Positions 16,956 through 25,096 of a DNA stretch of 42,031 bases are shown here, piece after piece. The position numbers and the translations under genes are program-made. Source of the DNA: Geminocystis sp. GBBB08 (GTDB taxonomy: Bacteria; Cyanobacteriota; Cyanobacteriia; Cyanobacteriales; Cyanobacteriaceae); contig NZ_VRZC01000013.1 of the NCBI RefSeq assembly GCF_016743215.1, positions 1 to 42,031 on the forward strand, in the 5' to 3' direction. The notes under the pieces were generated by a model that was given only the letters and a program-made list of their open reading frames with translations, was not told the origin of the DNA and did not search any database. Positions within the stretch are counted from its first letter, which is position 1; every line of letters starts with the position of its first letter.

Positions 16956-17669
16956 TTAGATTTCAGTGTTAAGATCAAAACCTTTACTCAATAAACAACC
17001 TAATATTTTAGCTTCTGTGGATTCTTGATCACATTGAGAAAGATTCCCGAAAGTATAAGTTTTATTTTTGATAGTTGCAAAACATTTTAAAATTTTCGTA
17101 GATATACTAAATTTTGTCTGGCATAAACTAATAGCATCCATATCTAAAAAATAACTATTATTAATTATGTTATTGCAATCATTTTTAGTAGTAGAATTAG
17201 TAAAAGCATTGCAAATATTTTGAGCCTTATCAAGAGCTATTTTATGTTCATATTGATAATCAAGTTTATTTTTATTAACATTTTTTCCCCTGTGTTTTAA
17301 ACAATCATAAATTTTATATTCATTAGTGCTGTTTCCGCATTTTAATAATTCTGAATCTGTATAAAATTTGTTACTAATACTTTGAAAACAGTTAATAGTT
17401 TGAGTAGAAATAAAAAATATATTTTCACATAAAAAAACTGCATTAAAATCTAAATAACTTGAATTATTAATTATCTCGTTACATTGCTGTCTTAAATCTG
17501 ATCTAGTATATTTTTGACAAATATTTTTAGCTATATTCAAGCCTAATTTTAAAAAATAATGGTTTAGTTGATTGAAGTTATTTATCCGATTATTTTGAGC
17601 GATAATAGCAGTTATATTAACATTAAGAAAAATCAAGGAGAACAATAGAGTAAATTTTCTAAATAACAT
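16956..17669 (-). CDS. Secreted protein with a duplicated six-cysteine module, unknown function
   Basis: I do not recognise this 237-residue protein. A signal peptide (about 1-24: MLFRKF, then a hydrophobic core ending near AIIAQ) predicts export. The mature part consists of two copies of one module, about 47-132 and 149-234. They align without gaps at an offset of 102 residues, with about 38 of 86 positions identical. Each module has six cysteines at matching places: C51, C63, C81, C94, C111, C123 and C153, C165, C183, C196, C213, C225. The shared core is C-x11-C then IINNS and an LD pair. No other cysteine is in the mature chain, which suggests disulfides within each module. The protein is rich in Asn, Lys and Ile, in keeping with AT-rich DNA. 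Location (periplasm, lumen or outside) cannot be told. Neighbours give no functional clue. Confidence 0.75.
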   Translation of the reverse strand: MLFRKFTLLFSLIFLNVNITAIIAQNNRINNFNQLNHYFLKLGLNIAKNICQKYTRSDLRQQCNEIINNSSYLDFNAVFLCENIFFISTQTINCFQSISNKFYTDSELLKCGNSTNEYKIYDCLKHRGKNVNKNKLDYQYEHKIALDKAQNICNAFTNSTTKNDCNNIINNSYFLDMDAISLCQTKFSISTKILKCFATIKNKTYTFGNLSQCDQESTEAKILGCLLSKGFDLNTEI

Positions 17670-17728
17670 TTAAAATATCGGATAGTATCTATTATTTTAC
17701 TAATTTTTAATTCCTTCTTTATTCTAAA

Positions 17729-18946
17729 TTAAGCACTTCTTAAAGCTACAATAGGATCTAATTTTGCAGCCCGTTGGGCGGGTAAAACGCCGAATAATAA
17801 TCCAATTCCTCCTGAAACTCCAACGGCTAAACCAATAGTTCCCATAGAGATATTCGTAGGCAAAGGAGATACTAAACCAACAATAGTTAAACCACCAATA
17901 CCGATGGCAGTGCCAACTAAACCACCAACGGCGGAAATAATAATCGCTTCAATTAAAAATTGTGATAATATGTTATTTTCTGTAGCTCCGATGGCCTTTC
18001 TTAAGCCAATTTCTTGAGTTCTTTCACTCACCGACACTAACATGATATTCATTACCCCAATACCACCTACTATTAAAGAAATCGCAGCGATCGCACCTAA
18101 CATCATGGTTAATCCTCCTGTAACAGTACCAACAATACTGAGAATATCTTTTTGAGTTTCCACCCGAAAATCATCTTCTCCGACAATTTTGTGCCTTAAA
18201 CGTAATAAATTTTCAATTTGAAATCTAGCCGCCGTTATATCTTCAGCATCTTTAGCAGTAACATTAATTAAACTTAATTCTAATCCGTATTGAGAAGTTT
18301 TGCCGACAATTTGGTTAGCCATAGTGGTTAGGGGAATATATAAAGTTTCGTCCTGATTTGTGCCTAAAAACGAGCCTTTTGACTCCATAATACCAATTAC
18401 TTCAAAAGAAACGTTTTTGATCCTTAAACGCTTTCCGATGGGGTTTTGTCGAGGAAAAAAATCTTCAGCAATTTGTGAGCCTAATACTACTACTTTCTTA
18501 TTACGAACAAGATCCGACTCATCAATAAATCTCCCTTGAGCGACATCAAAACTGCGAACTTGTAAAAATAAGGGAGTTGTACCCATAATTGAAGCATTAT
18601 TATTTTTATTACCATAGGTGACAAGTAAACGAGAATTAATTTGCGGTGCAACACCTACAATACTTGGTACTTGGTTGGCAATGGCTTCAGCATCAGCTAA
18701 GACAAGGGTTTTAGGAGTGTCAAAAGTAGTGCGTCGAGATTCTCGGCTACCGGGTACAACAAATAACACATTAGCACCTAAAGACTCAAATTGATCCGCC
18801 GCTAATTTTTGTGTTGCTTGTCCAATACCTATCATAGAAATCACAGAAGCATTACCTATAATAATTCCTAACATAGTCAAACTACTACGCATTTTATTTG
18901 CCAGTAAAGTAGTAATCGCCATCTTGATGCTATCAGTAATTTTCAT
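17729..18946 (-). CDS. MacB-type ABC transporter permease (FtsX family)
   Basis: A 405-residue permease of the MacB/FtsX type. The first helix lies at about 18-40, after KMAITTLLANKMRSSLTMLGIIIG, the conserved start. A large extracytoplasmic MacB core domain (about 45-275) follows, with VVVLGSQIAEDFF and NPIGKRLRI. Then come the three-helix FtsX domain (about 285-400) with LIVGGIGVMNIMLVSVSERTQEIGLRKAIGA, and a closing GLLFGVLPAQRAAKLDPIVALR. This architecture belongs to tripartite or mechanotransmitting ABC systems. No ATPase or membrane-fusion gene is adjacent, so its partners must be elsewhere. An open frame continues 38 residues upstream to 19060 without family similarity; the ATG at 18946 is preferred. 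Confidence 0.9.
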   Translation of the reverse strand: MKITDSIKMAITTLLANKMRSSLTMLGIIIGNASVISMIGIGQATQKLAADQFESLGANVLFVVPGSRESRRTTFDTPKTLVLADAEAIANQVPSIVGVAPQINSRLLVTYGNKNNNASIMGTTPLFLQVRSFDVAQGRFIDESDLVRNKKVVVLGSQIAEDFFPRQNPIGKRLRIKNVSFEVIGIMESKGSFLGTNQDETLYIPLTTMANQIVGKTSQYGLELSLINVTAKDAEDITAARFQIENLLRLRHKIVGEDDFRVETQKDILSIVGTVTGGLTMMLGAIAAISLIVGGIGVMNIMLVSVSERTQEIGLRKAIGATENNILSQFLIEAIIISAVGGLVGTAIGIGGLTIVGLVSPLPTNISMGTIGLAVGVSGGIGLLFGVLPAQRAAKLDPIVALRSA

Positions 18947-19124
18947 GGTAGAGGAATAATCAATTATGAACTCTAATGAAATCTTAACCAAAAATTGTGA
19001 TAGTTTCCTGAGATTAATATATAATTTTGAAAATGGCAATGGGATATTTCCCGATAACAAATCATAAAATTCTGTTATAAGCTATTAGTAGGGATAAAAA
19101 AATATTCAAAGGAATATCTAAAAT

Positions 19125-19349
19125 ATGACTAATATACAAGAGAAAATTCAAGAAGAACTAAAAGAAGCTAGGGAGGTTTGTGATGTGAGTGGAAAAGATT
19201 CTCCTGAATGTGCAGCCGCCTGGGATGCGGTGGAAGAATTACAAGCAGAAGCCTCTCATCAGAAAAACAATGAGCCTCAGAAGACATCTTTAGAGCAATA
19301 TTGTGATGCTAACCCTGATGCGGCGGAGTGTCGTCTTTACGAAGATTAA
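19125..19349 (+). CDS. cp12: Calvin cycle regulator CP12
   Basis: A 74-residue CP12. In the dark, oxidised CP12 brings GAPDH and phosphoribulokinase together in an inactive complex; light reduction releases them. Both cysteine pairs are present: C19 and C29 in the N-terminal half (REVCDVSGKDSPECAAAW), and C60 and C69 in the C-terminal GAPDH-binding half (LEQYCDANPDAAECRLYED). The signature AWDAVEELQ (32-40) is intact. The chain is acidic and probably disordered when reduced. The gene is divergent from the MacB-type permease gene and ends at a strong terminator, so it is probably monocistronic. AAGGAA lies about 10 bp before the ATG. Confidence 0.97.
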   Translation: MTNIQEKIQEELKEAREVCDVSGKDSPECAAAWDAVEELQAEASHQKNNEPQKTSLEQYCDANPDAAECRLYED

Positions 19350-19382
19350 ATAGTTGGCAATCTTCATCATCAAAATTTTGTG

Positions 19383-19407
19383 GGTGGGCTTTCCCACCTT
19401 TTTTTTT
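19383..19407 (+). terminator. Intrinsic terminator of cp12
   Basis: A perfect 6-bp GC-rich stem GGTGGG/CCCACC with loop CTTT is followed by nine T. It lies 33 bp past the cp12 stop codon. Confidence 0.93.
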
Positions 19408-19450
19408 GCTCTCAATATTTTGACGACTTTGAGTTAGCCTTTTGATCTTT

Positions 19451-19557
19451 ATATAGCAATAAACGAGTTAGTTAAGACATTCTCGAAATCTATAGTTGTC
19501 ATTCCGAGCATAGAGAGGAATCTCAAAACGTTCTAATCAACTCGTTATCTGCTATAT
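19451..19557. mobile_element. 107-bp MITE-like element with terminal inverted repeats
   Basis: The ends 19451-19474 and 19534-19557 are inverted repeats matching at 19 of 24 positions (ATATAGCA outermost, ACGAGTT inside). The interior contains the hairpin repeat 19498-19529, related to 24952-24981. There is no coding sequence and no clear target-site duplication. The size and structure suggest a non-autonomous element, possibly moved by a transposase encoded elsewhere. Confidence 0.55.
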
Positions 19558-19687
19558 TTAGTTTTCTTTGACCAATATGCAGAATATATTATATAATCTT
19601 TTTGCTAAAAAATATCATAATTAGTGCAATTAATTCTCAATACTGGTAAAATAAATTTCAGATAAAATTTTTCAAAACCAAGAGTCC

Positions 19688-20749
19688 ATGAATAAAATTA
19701 GCAGAAGAATATTTTTAGGTACAGGAGCAGCAGTTTCGGCAGTGGCTTTAGCTGAATTAACGGGAGTAGGTAAAAGTTCAGCACAAAACAAACAGATTAA
19801 TCTCTATTCGTCTCGTCACTACAATACGGATATGAAACTATATACTGATTTTGAAAAACAAACTGGTATAAAAGTCAATTTAGTGGAAGGAAAAGGAGAG
19901 GAATTATTACAAAGAATTAAAAGTGAAGGGCGTAATTCTCCGGCAGATATTTTTTTGACGGCAGATGTGGGAAATATTTGGTTAGCCCAACAAGCGGGAG
20001 TTTTTGCTCCTGTTAATTCTTCCGTCTTAAATCAACGAATTCCCCCCAATCTACGAGATACGGTTAAAAATGAATGGTTTGGATTTAGTACTAGAGTTCG
20101 AGTGATTATGTATAGAAAAGGAAAAATTAATCCTAGTCAACTATCTACTTATGAAGATTTAGGAAATCCGAAATGGCGAGGGAAATTGATTATGCGTACT
20201 TCTACCAATATTTACAATCAGTCTTTAACCGCATGGCTTTTAGGCATTCAAGGATCAGCAAAAACAGAACAATGGGCAAAGAATGTCGTTGCTAATTTTG
20301 CCCGTCAACCCCAAGGTGGCGATCGGGATCAATTTGAAGCTGTAGCCGCAGGAATTGCTGATTTAACAGTTGCTAATACTTATTATTTAGGAAGTTATGG
20401 TACTTCTAAAGATCCTCAAAAGAAAGAAATTTTTAATAGTATAGGTGTCTTTTTCCCTAATCAAGGTAAAGGACAAAGTGGTGCTTTTTCTAATATTAGT
20501 GGTGGTGGAGTGTTAAAAAATGCCCCTAATCGAGCTGGTGCTATCAAATTTTTAGAGTATTTAACTAGCCCCTCAGCACAAAACTATTTTGCAAAAGGTA
20601 ATTTTGAGTATCCGGTGGTTAAGGGTGCAGAAATTGATCCTTTATTAAAAAGTTTTGGTACGTTTAGAACTTCAACCACTTCTTTAACAGGAGTTGGACC
20701 TAATTTAGCTAATGCAGTCAAAATTATGGATCGTGCTGGTTGGAAATAA
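19688..20749 (+). CDS. futA: Iron(III) ABC transporter substrate-binding protein, FutA type
   Basis: A 353-residue ferric-iron-binding protein of the FutA/IdiA family. It is the receptor of the FutABC importer, or in some species a protector of PSII under iron stress. The N-terminus is a Tat signal: S5-R6-R7-I-F-L-G, then a hydrophobic stretch ending near SSAQ (about residue 33), so it would be exported folded. The iron ligands of FutA proteins are all present: H44 and Y45 in SSRHYNTD, Y176 in NIYNQSL, and Y232 and Y233 in NTYYLGSYG. ARQPQGGDRDQ and the C-terminal LEYLTSPSAQNYFAKGNFEYP are typical. FutB and FutC are not adjacent, as in Synechocystis. Iron regulation is likely but no binding site is clear. 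Confidence 0.93.
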   Translation: MNKISRRIFLGTGAAVSAVALAELTGVGKSSAQNKQINLYSSRHYNTDMKLYTDFEKQTGIKVNLVEGKGEELLQRIKSEGRNSPADIFLTADVGNIWLAQQAGVFAPVNSSVLNQRIPPNLRDTVKNEWFGFSTRVRVIMYRKGKINPSQLSTYEDLGNPKWRGKLIMRTSTNIYNQSLTAWLLGIQGSAKTEQWAKNVVANFARQPQGGDRDQFEAVAAGIADLTVANTYYLGSYGTSKDPQKKEIFNSIGVFFPNQGKGQSGAFSNISGGGVLKNAPNRAGAIKFLEYLTSPSAQNYFAKGNFEYPVVKGAEIDPLLKSFGTFRTSTTSLTGVGPNLANAVKIMDRAGWK

Positions 20750-20811
20750 AACCTTAACTTCAACAAAAAATAGGCGATCGCTGTCAGTAAGACTAGAGTT
20801 TAATATGAGGG

Positions 20812-20838
20812 ACAAACAAAAAATTGAAATCCCCTTTT
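20812..20838. repeat. Short dispersed repeat, copy 1
   Basis: This nearly matches 36115-36141: both read ACAAACAAAAAATTGAA and then a pyrimidine-rich run. It lies between the convergent futA and S9 peptidase genes. Confidence 0.6.
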
Positions 20839-21023
20839 TTCAACTTGGGCGTTTTTAGAGTCTGCTATTTGATTGGGAGGCGATCGCCTTGGGAGGCACT
20901 GGGTGATCGAATGGCTTAAGGCGGTTTCCAAAAAAGAATTTACCATTCTTCTTTATAATTCCCCCTTTGTTAAGGGGAGTTAGGGGGGATGAGGCTTAAA
21001 CCCGTTGCCTTGGCATAAAATTC

Positions 21024-22925
21024 TTAACCTTTCCTATTTATATTAAAAATTAGCACATAAAATTGAAATTCACTATCTAAAGCTCGTTTAATATTTTCGG
21101 CTTTTCTAAATCCATGCGCTTCATCAGGAAAAGTGACATAAATTGTTTTAATTCCCTTCTTTTCAAGAGCTTTTACCATCATTTCTGCTTGATTTGGGGG
21201 GACAATTTTATCTTCTAATCCTTGAAAAAATGCCACAGGACATGATAATTTATCGATGTGATTAATAGGAGATCGAGCTTGATAAATTGCTTTTTCTTCG
21301 GGATATTTACCGATTAAATTATCTAAATAACGAGACTCAAATTTATGGGTATCTTTGGCTAAGGCTTCTAAATCACTGACACCATAATAACTTGCTCCTG
21401 CTTTAAAAGTATCATCAAAAGTTAAAGCAGCTAAAGTAGTATAACCTCCTGCACTACCACCAGAAATTGCTAATTTATTTTCGTCAACTTCTCCTTGTTT
21501 AACTAAATATTTAGCAACATTGATACAATCTTCCACATCGACAATGCCCCAGTTTTTATTTAATCTTAAGCGATAATCCCTACCATAACCAGTACTTCCA
21601 CCGTAGTTGACATCCACAAAAGCAAAACCTCGACTTGTCCAGTATTGTATCTTTAAATTATAACTAGCAGTGGTGGCCGCTGTAGGTCCTCCGTGACTTT
21701 TGACTAATAAAGGAGGCAATGAGTTTTTAGGTGCTTGAAAATCTTTGTTTTTAGGAGGATAATACCACGCAAAAGCAGTTTTATTATTACTGGTAGGAAA
21801 TTCTATCTGTTGGGGTTGACTTAAGTAATCTTGATCTATATCTAAGTTACTCGATAGTTTGAGAATTTTGGTTTCCCCCGTGGCAATGTTGATTTTTACA
21901 ATTCCTGTGGGTTGGGTTGGAGAGCCTCCTGTAAACAAAATATTATTGCCTTTGACTTGTAAATAAGCAATATTGGTAAAAGAAATATTAAGGTTAGTTA
22001 GGCTTTTATTTTTAGTATCTAAACTAGCTAAATGGGAAATGCCATCTTGGATATAAGTGCAAATAATAGTATTTTCATCAGCAAAACCATAAACTGACTC
22101 TCCAAAAACCCAATGAGGATAACTAAATTCGGCATCTAATGCGTATAAAGACGTTACTTCTCCTGTTTCTTCTCGGCGATAAATATTCCACCAATTACGG
22201 CGATCGCAACTAAAGTATAATGTACCGTTGGGGCTAAATTCAGGCTGACAAATCGATTCATTTTCTCCCCCTGCTACTAATTGGATATTGGTTAAACTGC
22301 CATCGGGGTTAATATCCGCTAAATATAATTTTGTACTATCCCAAGGCATATTAGGATGATACCAAGCTAACCATGCTAATTGAGCATTATCTGTAGAAAT
22401 ACGGGGCGAAGAGTAAAAATCTGCCCCTGTGACAAGGTTTTGAACTTTTCCAGTGGTTAAATCAATGGTAACAAGTTTATTTTCAGGTTCAGTGTTAGGA
22501 TTAGTATGATCTTCAGCCACACAAATTAACCGATTACGAGTCTTATCTAAGGCAAAATCAGCATAACGTAAGGAAGATTCAGCAGTTAAGGGTTGCGGTA
22601 TTTCTCCTTTTTTGTGTACATATATCTGTCGATCGGTAAAGTTACTAAAATAAATTATGCCCTCATGAATCAAAAATGCACCACCACCATATTCATGAAC
22701 ACGACTACGCACATTAAAAGGTTTTGGGGTAATATCCACCGTTGTACCATCTTCATTTAAACACACGATCACTGATCTACCGCCTTCCGATGGACGACTT
22801 TCTAGCCAATAGATTTCTTTTCTGTCAAATTTTACTGCACCTAAACCAATGGTAGCGGATACAATTAAATCTGAACTAATTGGCGATCGCCATGAACCAT
22901 AATTTGCGATAGTCGTTTGTGTCAT
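21024..22925 (-). CDS. S9 family peptidase (acylaminoacyl/dipeptidyl peptidase type)
   Basis: A 633-residue serine peptidase of the prolyl oligopeptidase family. The N-terminal part (about 15-370) is a beta-propeller with repeated WD-like blocks that limits entry to small peptides. The C-terminal alpha/beta-hydrolase domain (about 375-630) carries KSHGGPTAATTASYNLKIQ and the triad S491 (GGSAGGY), D572 (GLEDKIVPP) and H604 (DEAHGF). There is no signal peptide, so it is probably cytosolic and acts in peptide turnover. Length and motifs are normal. It converges on futA; the DNA between them contains dispersed-repeat fragments and GC-rich runs but no clean terminator. Confidence 0.94.
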   Translation of the reverse strand: MTQTTIANYGSWRSPISSDLIVSATIGLGAVKFDRKEIYWLESRPSEGGRSVIVCLNEDGTTVDITPKPFNVRSRVHEYGGGAFLIHEGIIYFSNFTDRQIYVHKKGEIPQPLTAESSLRYADFALDKTRNRLICVAEDHTNPNTEPENKLVTIDLTTGKVQNLVTGADFYSSPRISTDNAQLAWLAWYHPNMPWDSTKLYLADINPDGSLTNIQLVAGGENESICQPEFSPNGTLYFSCDRRNWWNIYRREETGEVTSLYALDAEFSYPHWVFGESVYGFADENTIICTYIQDGISHLASLDTKNKSLTNLNISFTNIAYLQVKGNNILFTGGSPTQPTGIVKINIATGETKILKLSSNLDIDQDYLSQPQQIEFPTSNNKTAFAWYYPPKNKDFQAPKNSLPPLLVKSHGGPTAATTASYNLKIQYWTSRGFAFVDVNYGGSTGYGRDYRLRLNKNWGIVDVEDCINVAKYLVKQGEVDENKLAISGGSAGGYTTLAALTFDDTFKAGASYYGVSDLEALAKDTHKFESRYLDNLIGKYPEEKAIYQARSPINHIDKLSCPVAFFQGLEDKIVPPNQAEMMVKALEKKGIKTIYVTFPDEAHGFRKAENIKRALDSEFQFYVLIFNINRKG

Positions 22926-23442
22926 AAATGTACAAAATTAATTATCTATTGACGGTTTATCATCACCTAATCTTTATCTTGACATAAATTTTGATGATCA
23001 GGAATTAAATTTTTAGCAAAAAAAGATAAATAAAAAGAAATAATAAAAATTGTAAAAAAATAGCTCTTATTTTACGAATAAGACTATATTGAAAGTAGAG
23101 GAAAAAATAAATAGTAAATAGTCAAGATTCAATATAGCAACTATTTTAGTTATAAAAAGACTTCAACTATAGAGTACTACTACATGATGATTCTTAGGCT
23201 ATTAATACCAGTGCAAAATAAATTGTACATAGGCAAGGCACAAGGTTTAAACCCCTTAATTGCCCCTTATTCTCCTAGTATGCCCAAAAATAAAATGCAG
23301 TATTGATTTTGCTTACCTACTTATTTTGACTTCCAGATGAGGTTAACAAATATTGATTATCAAAAATTATAAATTTAGTAAAAAAATAGTTAAATATTGT
23401 TAATATTATGTCAAAAAATAATTAATCTAAGGAGAAAAATAC
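22926..23442. other. 517-bp gene-free stretch upstream of the chemoreceptor
   Basis: This lies between the divergent S9 peptidase and chemoreceptor genes. It contains a perfect 7-bp AT hairpin (23065-23071 with 23077-23083, followed on the minus strand by a T run) and a palindromic GGTTTAAACC block (23232-23264) resembling 3681-3703. A good Shine-Dalgarno AAGGAG stands at about 23429-23434 before the receptor ATG. No small gene or RNA gene is recognised. Confidence 0.6.
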
Positions 23443-24906
23443 ATGGCTACGGGAATTAGTAAAGGTTTAAAAATTAGATATTGGATAGGTATTGGTTATG
23501 CCATCCCCATTATTTTATCGGTTATCGCTCCCGTTTTAGTAGTTAGAAATATTGGACAATTAAAAGAAGCTATTGCCGAAACAGACAACGTTAGCTTTAT
23601 CATGCAAGATGTAATCAATTTGACGGAAAATGTACAAATTAGTTCTCGAGCAACCCGTGGTTATTTACTCAACCCAGATCAAACCAGTCTTGATAACTTT
23701 AAAGATTCGATCAAAGAAGTACAAGATACTCTTAAATCTATTCAAAAAAGAGTCAAAAATGAGGAACAAATTAAAAGATTAGATGAATTTGAAAAAGTTT
23801 TTGCGGAAATGACTCAACTCAACCAAGATTTATTAGATGTTGCTCGATCTCAAGGAAATGAAGCGGCAATCAAAAAATGGATTGCTGAAGATGGAAGAGC
23901 TGCTATGGGCAGAGTAACAGAAATATTAGATGAATTTGAGGCTAAAGAAAAAGAAATTTTTGAAGAATATGCCACAAAACAAAATGAATCCGTCAACGCG
24001 CTCCAAAAAGTAGTTTTATTGACTAGCATTATTATTGTAGCAGGTTCTTTAACATTTGCGTTTATTATTTATTTCAATATCACCCGTCGTCTCAACGATG
24101 CTACTGCTCAAATTGCGACATCTAGCACTGAAATTGCCGCTACCATTGAACAACAGGATCGTACTTCCAGTCAACAAGCCGCTTCTGTTAATGAAACTAC
24201 CACGACAATGGATGAATTAGGAGCTTCTTCTCGTCAATCATCTGAACAAGCCGAATCCGCCGCTAATGCTGCGAGGGAAGCCTTACAGTTAGCAGAAAAT
24301 GGAGATCATGCGGTACAACAAACTCTCTCAGAAATGAATGAACTTAAACATAAAGTAGGTGCGATCGCCGAGCAAATAATGCAGTTAAGCGAACAAACTA
24401 ACCAAATCGGGAGTATTTCCCAGTTAGTAAGTGATATTGCTAACCGGACTAATATGTTAGCCCTTAATGCTGCGGTGGAAGCAGTTAGAGCTGGAGAACA
24501 TGGTAAAGGTTTTGCTGTAGTTGCTGCCGAAATTCGTAAATTAGCAGATCAAAGTAAACAATCAGCCGAAAAAATCAACGGTTTAGTATCCCAAATTCAA
24601 AACTCCATCAACACAACGGTAATGGTAACCGATGAAGGGACAAAAACTGTAGATTCAGGTATGCAAATCGCTCAAAATACCGCCCTTGCCTTTGCTGGGG
24701 TAAAAGAATCCGTTAATAACGTAGTGATGAATAACCAACAAATCGCCCTCAATATTCGTCAACAATCCACTGCTTTTGAACAAGTCTTAACGGCTATGAA
24801 TGCGATTAATCAGGGTGCAAGAGAAACCTCCGCAGGTATTACTCAAACTCGTATTGGGACACAAAAGCTCAATGATGTTACAAAAGAACTAAAAGAACTT
24901 GTTTAA
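23443..24906 (+). CDS. Methyl-accepting chemotaxis protein without HAMP domain
   Basis: A 487-residue membrane chemoreceptor. TM1 is at about 14-34. The sensory segment (about 35-188) is helical and contains [12 protein letters not shown] (69-80), the hallmark of a CHASE3 four-helix bundle. TM2 is at about 190-212. The signalling coiled coil follows almost at once, and its hairpin tip is at [26 protein letters not shown] (about 331-356); it binds CheW and CheA. The usual roughly 50-residue HAMP linker is not apparent between TM2 and the coiled coil. The tip has AVEAVRAGE where AIEAARAGE is usual. It probably signals for phototaxis or type IV pilus motility, the typical output of such systems in cyanobacteria. 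A double-CheW gene follows 190 bp downstream. Confidence 0.93.
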   Translation: MATGISKGLKIRYWIGIGYAIPIILSVIAPVLVVRNIGQLKEAIAETDNVSFIMQDVINLTENVQISSRATRGYLLNPDQTSLDNFKDSIKEVQDTLKSIQKRVKNEEQIKRLDEFEKVFAEMTQLNQDLLDVARSQGNEAAIKKWIAEDGRAAMGRVTEILDEFEAKEKEIFEEYATKQNESVNALQKVVLLTSIIIVAGSLTFAFIIYFNITRRLNDATAQIATSSTEIAATIEQQDRTSSQQAASVNETTTTMDELGASSRQSSEQAESAANAAREALQLAENGDHAVQQTLSEMNELKHKVGAIAEQIMQLSEQTNQIGSISQLVSDIANRTNMLALNAAVEAVRAGEHGKGFAVVAAEIRKLADQSKQSAEKINGLVSQIQNSINTTVMVTDEGTKTVDSGMQIAQNTALAFAGVKESVNNVVMNNQQIALNIRQQSTAFEQVLTAMNAINQGARETSAGITQTRIGTQKLNDVTKELKELV

Positions 24907-24932
24907 TTAGGAATTAGGAATTAGGAATTAGG
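24907..24932. repeat. Heptad tandem repeat, TTAGGAA x3.7
   Basis: This begins on the base after the chemoreceptor stop codon: TAA, then three perfect TTAGGAA units and a partial one. Confidence 0.92.
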
Positions 24933-24951
24933 GATCAATAACTTAGTAAAT

Positions 24952-24981
24952 CGTCATTGCGAGGCACGAAGCAATCTCAAC
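24952..24981. repeat. Dispersed hairpin repeat of the CGTCATTGCGAG kind
   Basis: The sequence starts CGTCATTGCGAGGCACGAAG and continues CAATCTCAAC. ATTGC pairs with GCAAT in a short stem. A related copy at 19498-19529 has ATTCC pairing with GGAAT. Similar repeats are found in many bacterial genomes. Confidence 0.7.
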
Positions 24982-25096
24982 CCCTTAATTTTCCAATTAA
25001 CACAATCCCCTTATTATTGCGTAAGTCGTATTAACCTAGAGCATCGTTGCCTATTGCCCATTACTTCCCTTCAGCAAAAAATTTAGATTATTTATT

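Larger units (their letters stand above)
19350..19687. other. Gene-free stretch with terminator and MITE-like element
   Basis: The 338 bp between cp12 and futA hold the cp12 terminator, a 107-bp element with inverted ends (both listed separately) and the futA upstream region. No convincing Fur box is visible ahead of futA. Confidence 0.7.

Noticed and set aside
18947-19060. 38-residue N-terminal extension of the MacB-type permease
   Set aside because: No similarity to the family; the conserved N-terminus begins at the ATG at 18946.
19600-19687. Fur-box-like AT-rich sequence before futA
   Set aside because: No 19-bp palindrome close to the Fur consensus could be found by eye in this AT-rich DNA.
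23065-23083. AT hairpin followed by T residues on the minus strand, as a terminator
   Set aside because: The stem is only seven AT-rich pairs, and it lies upstream of the S9 peptidase gene, where no minus-strand transcript is known to end.
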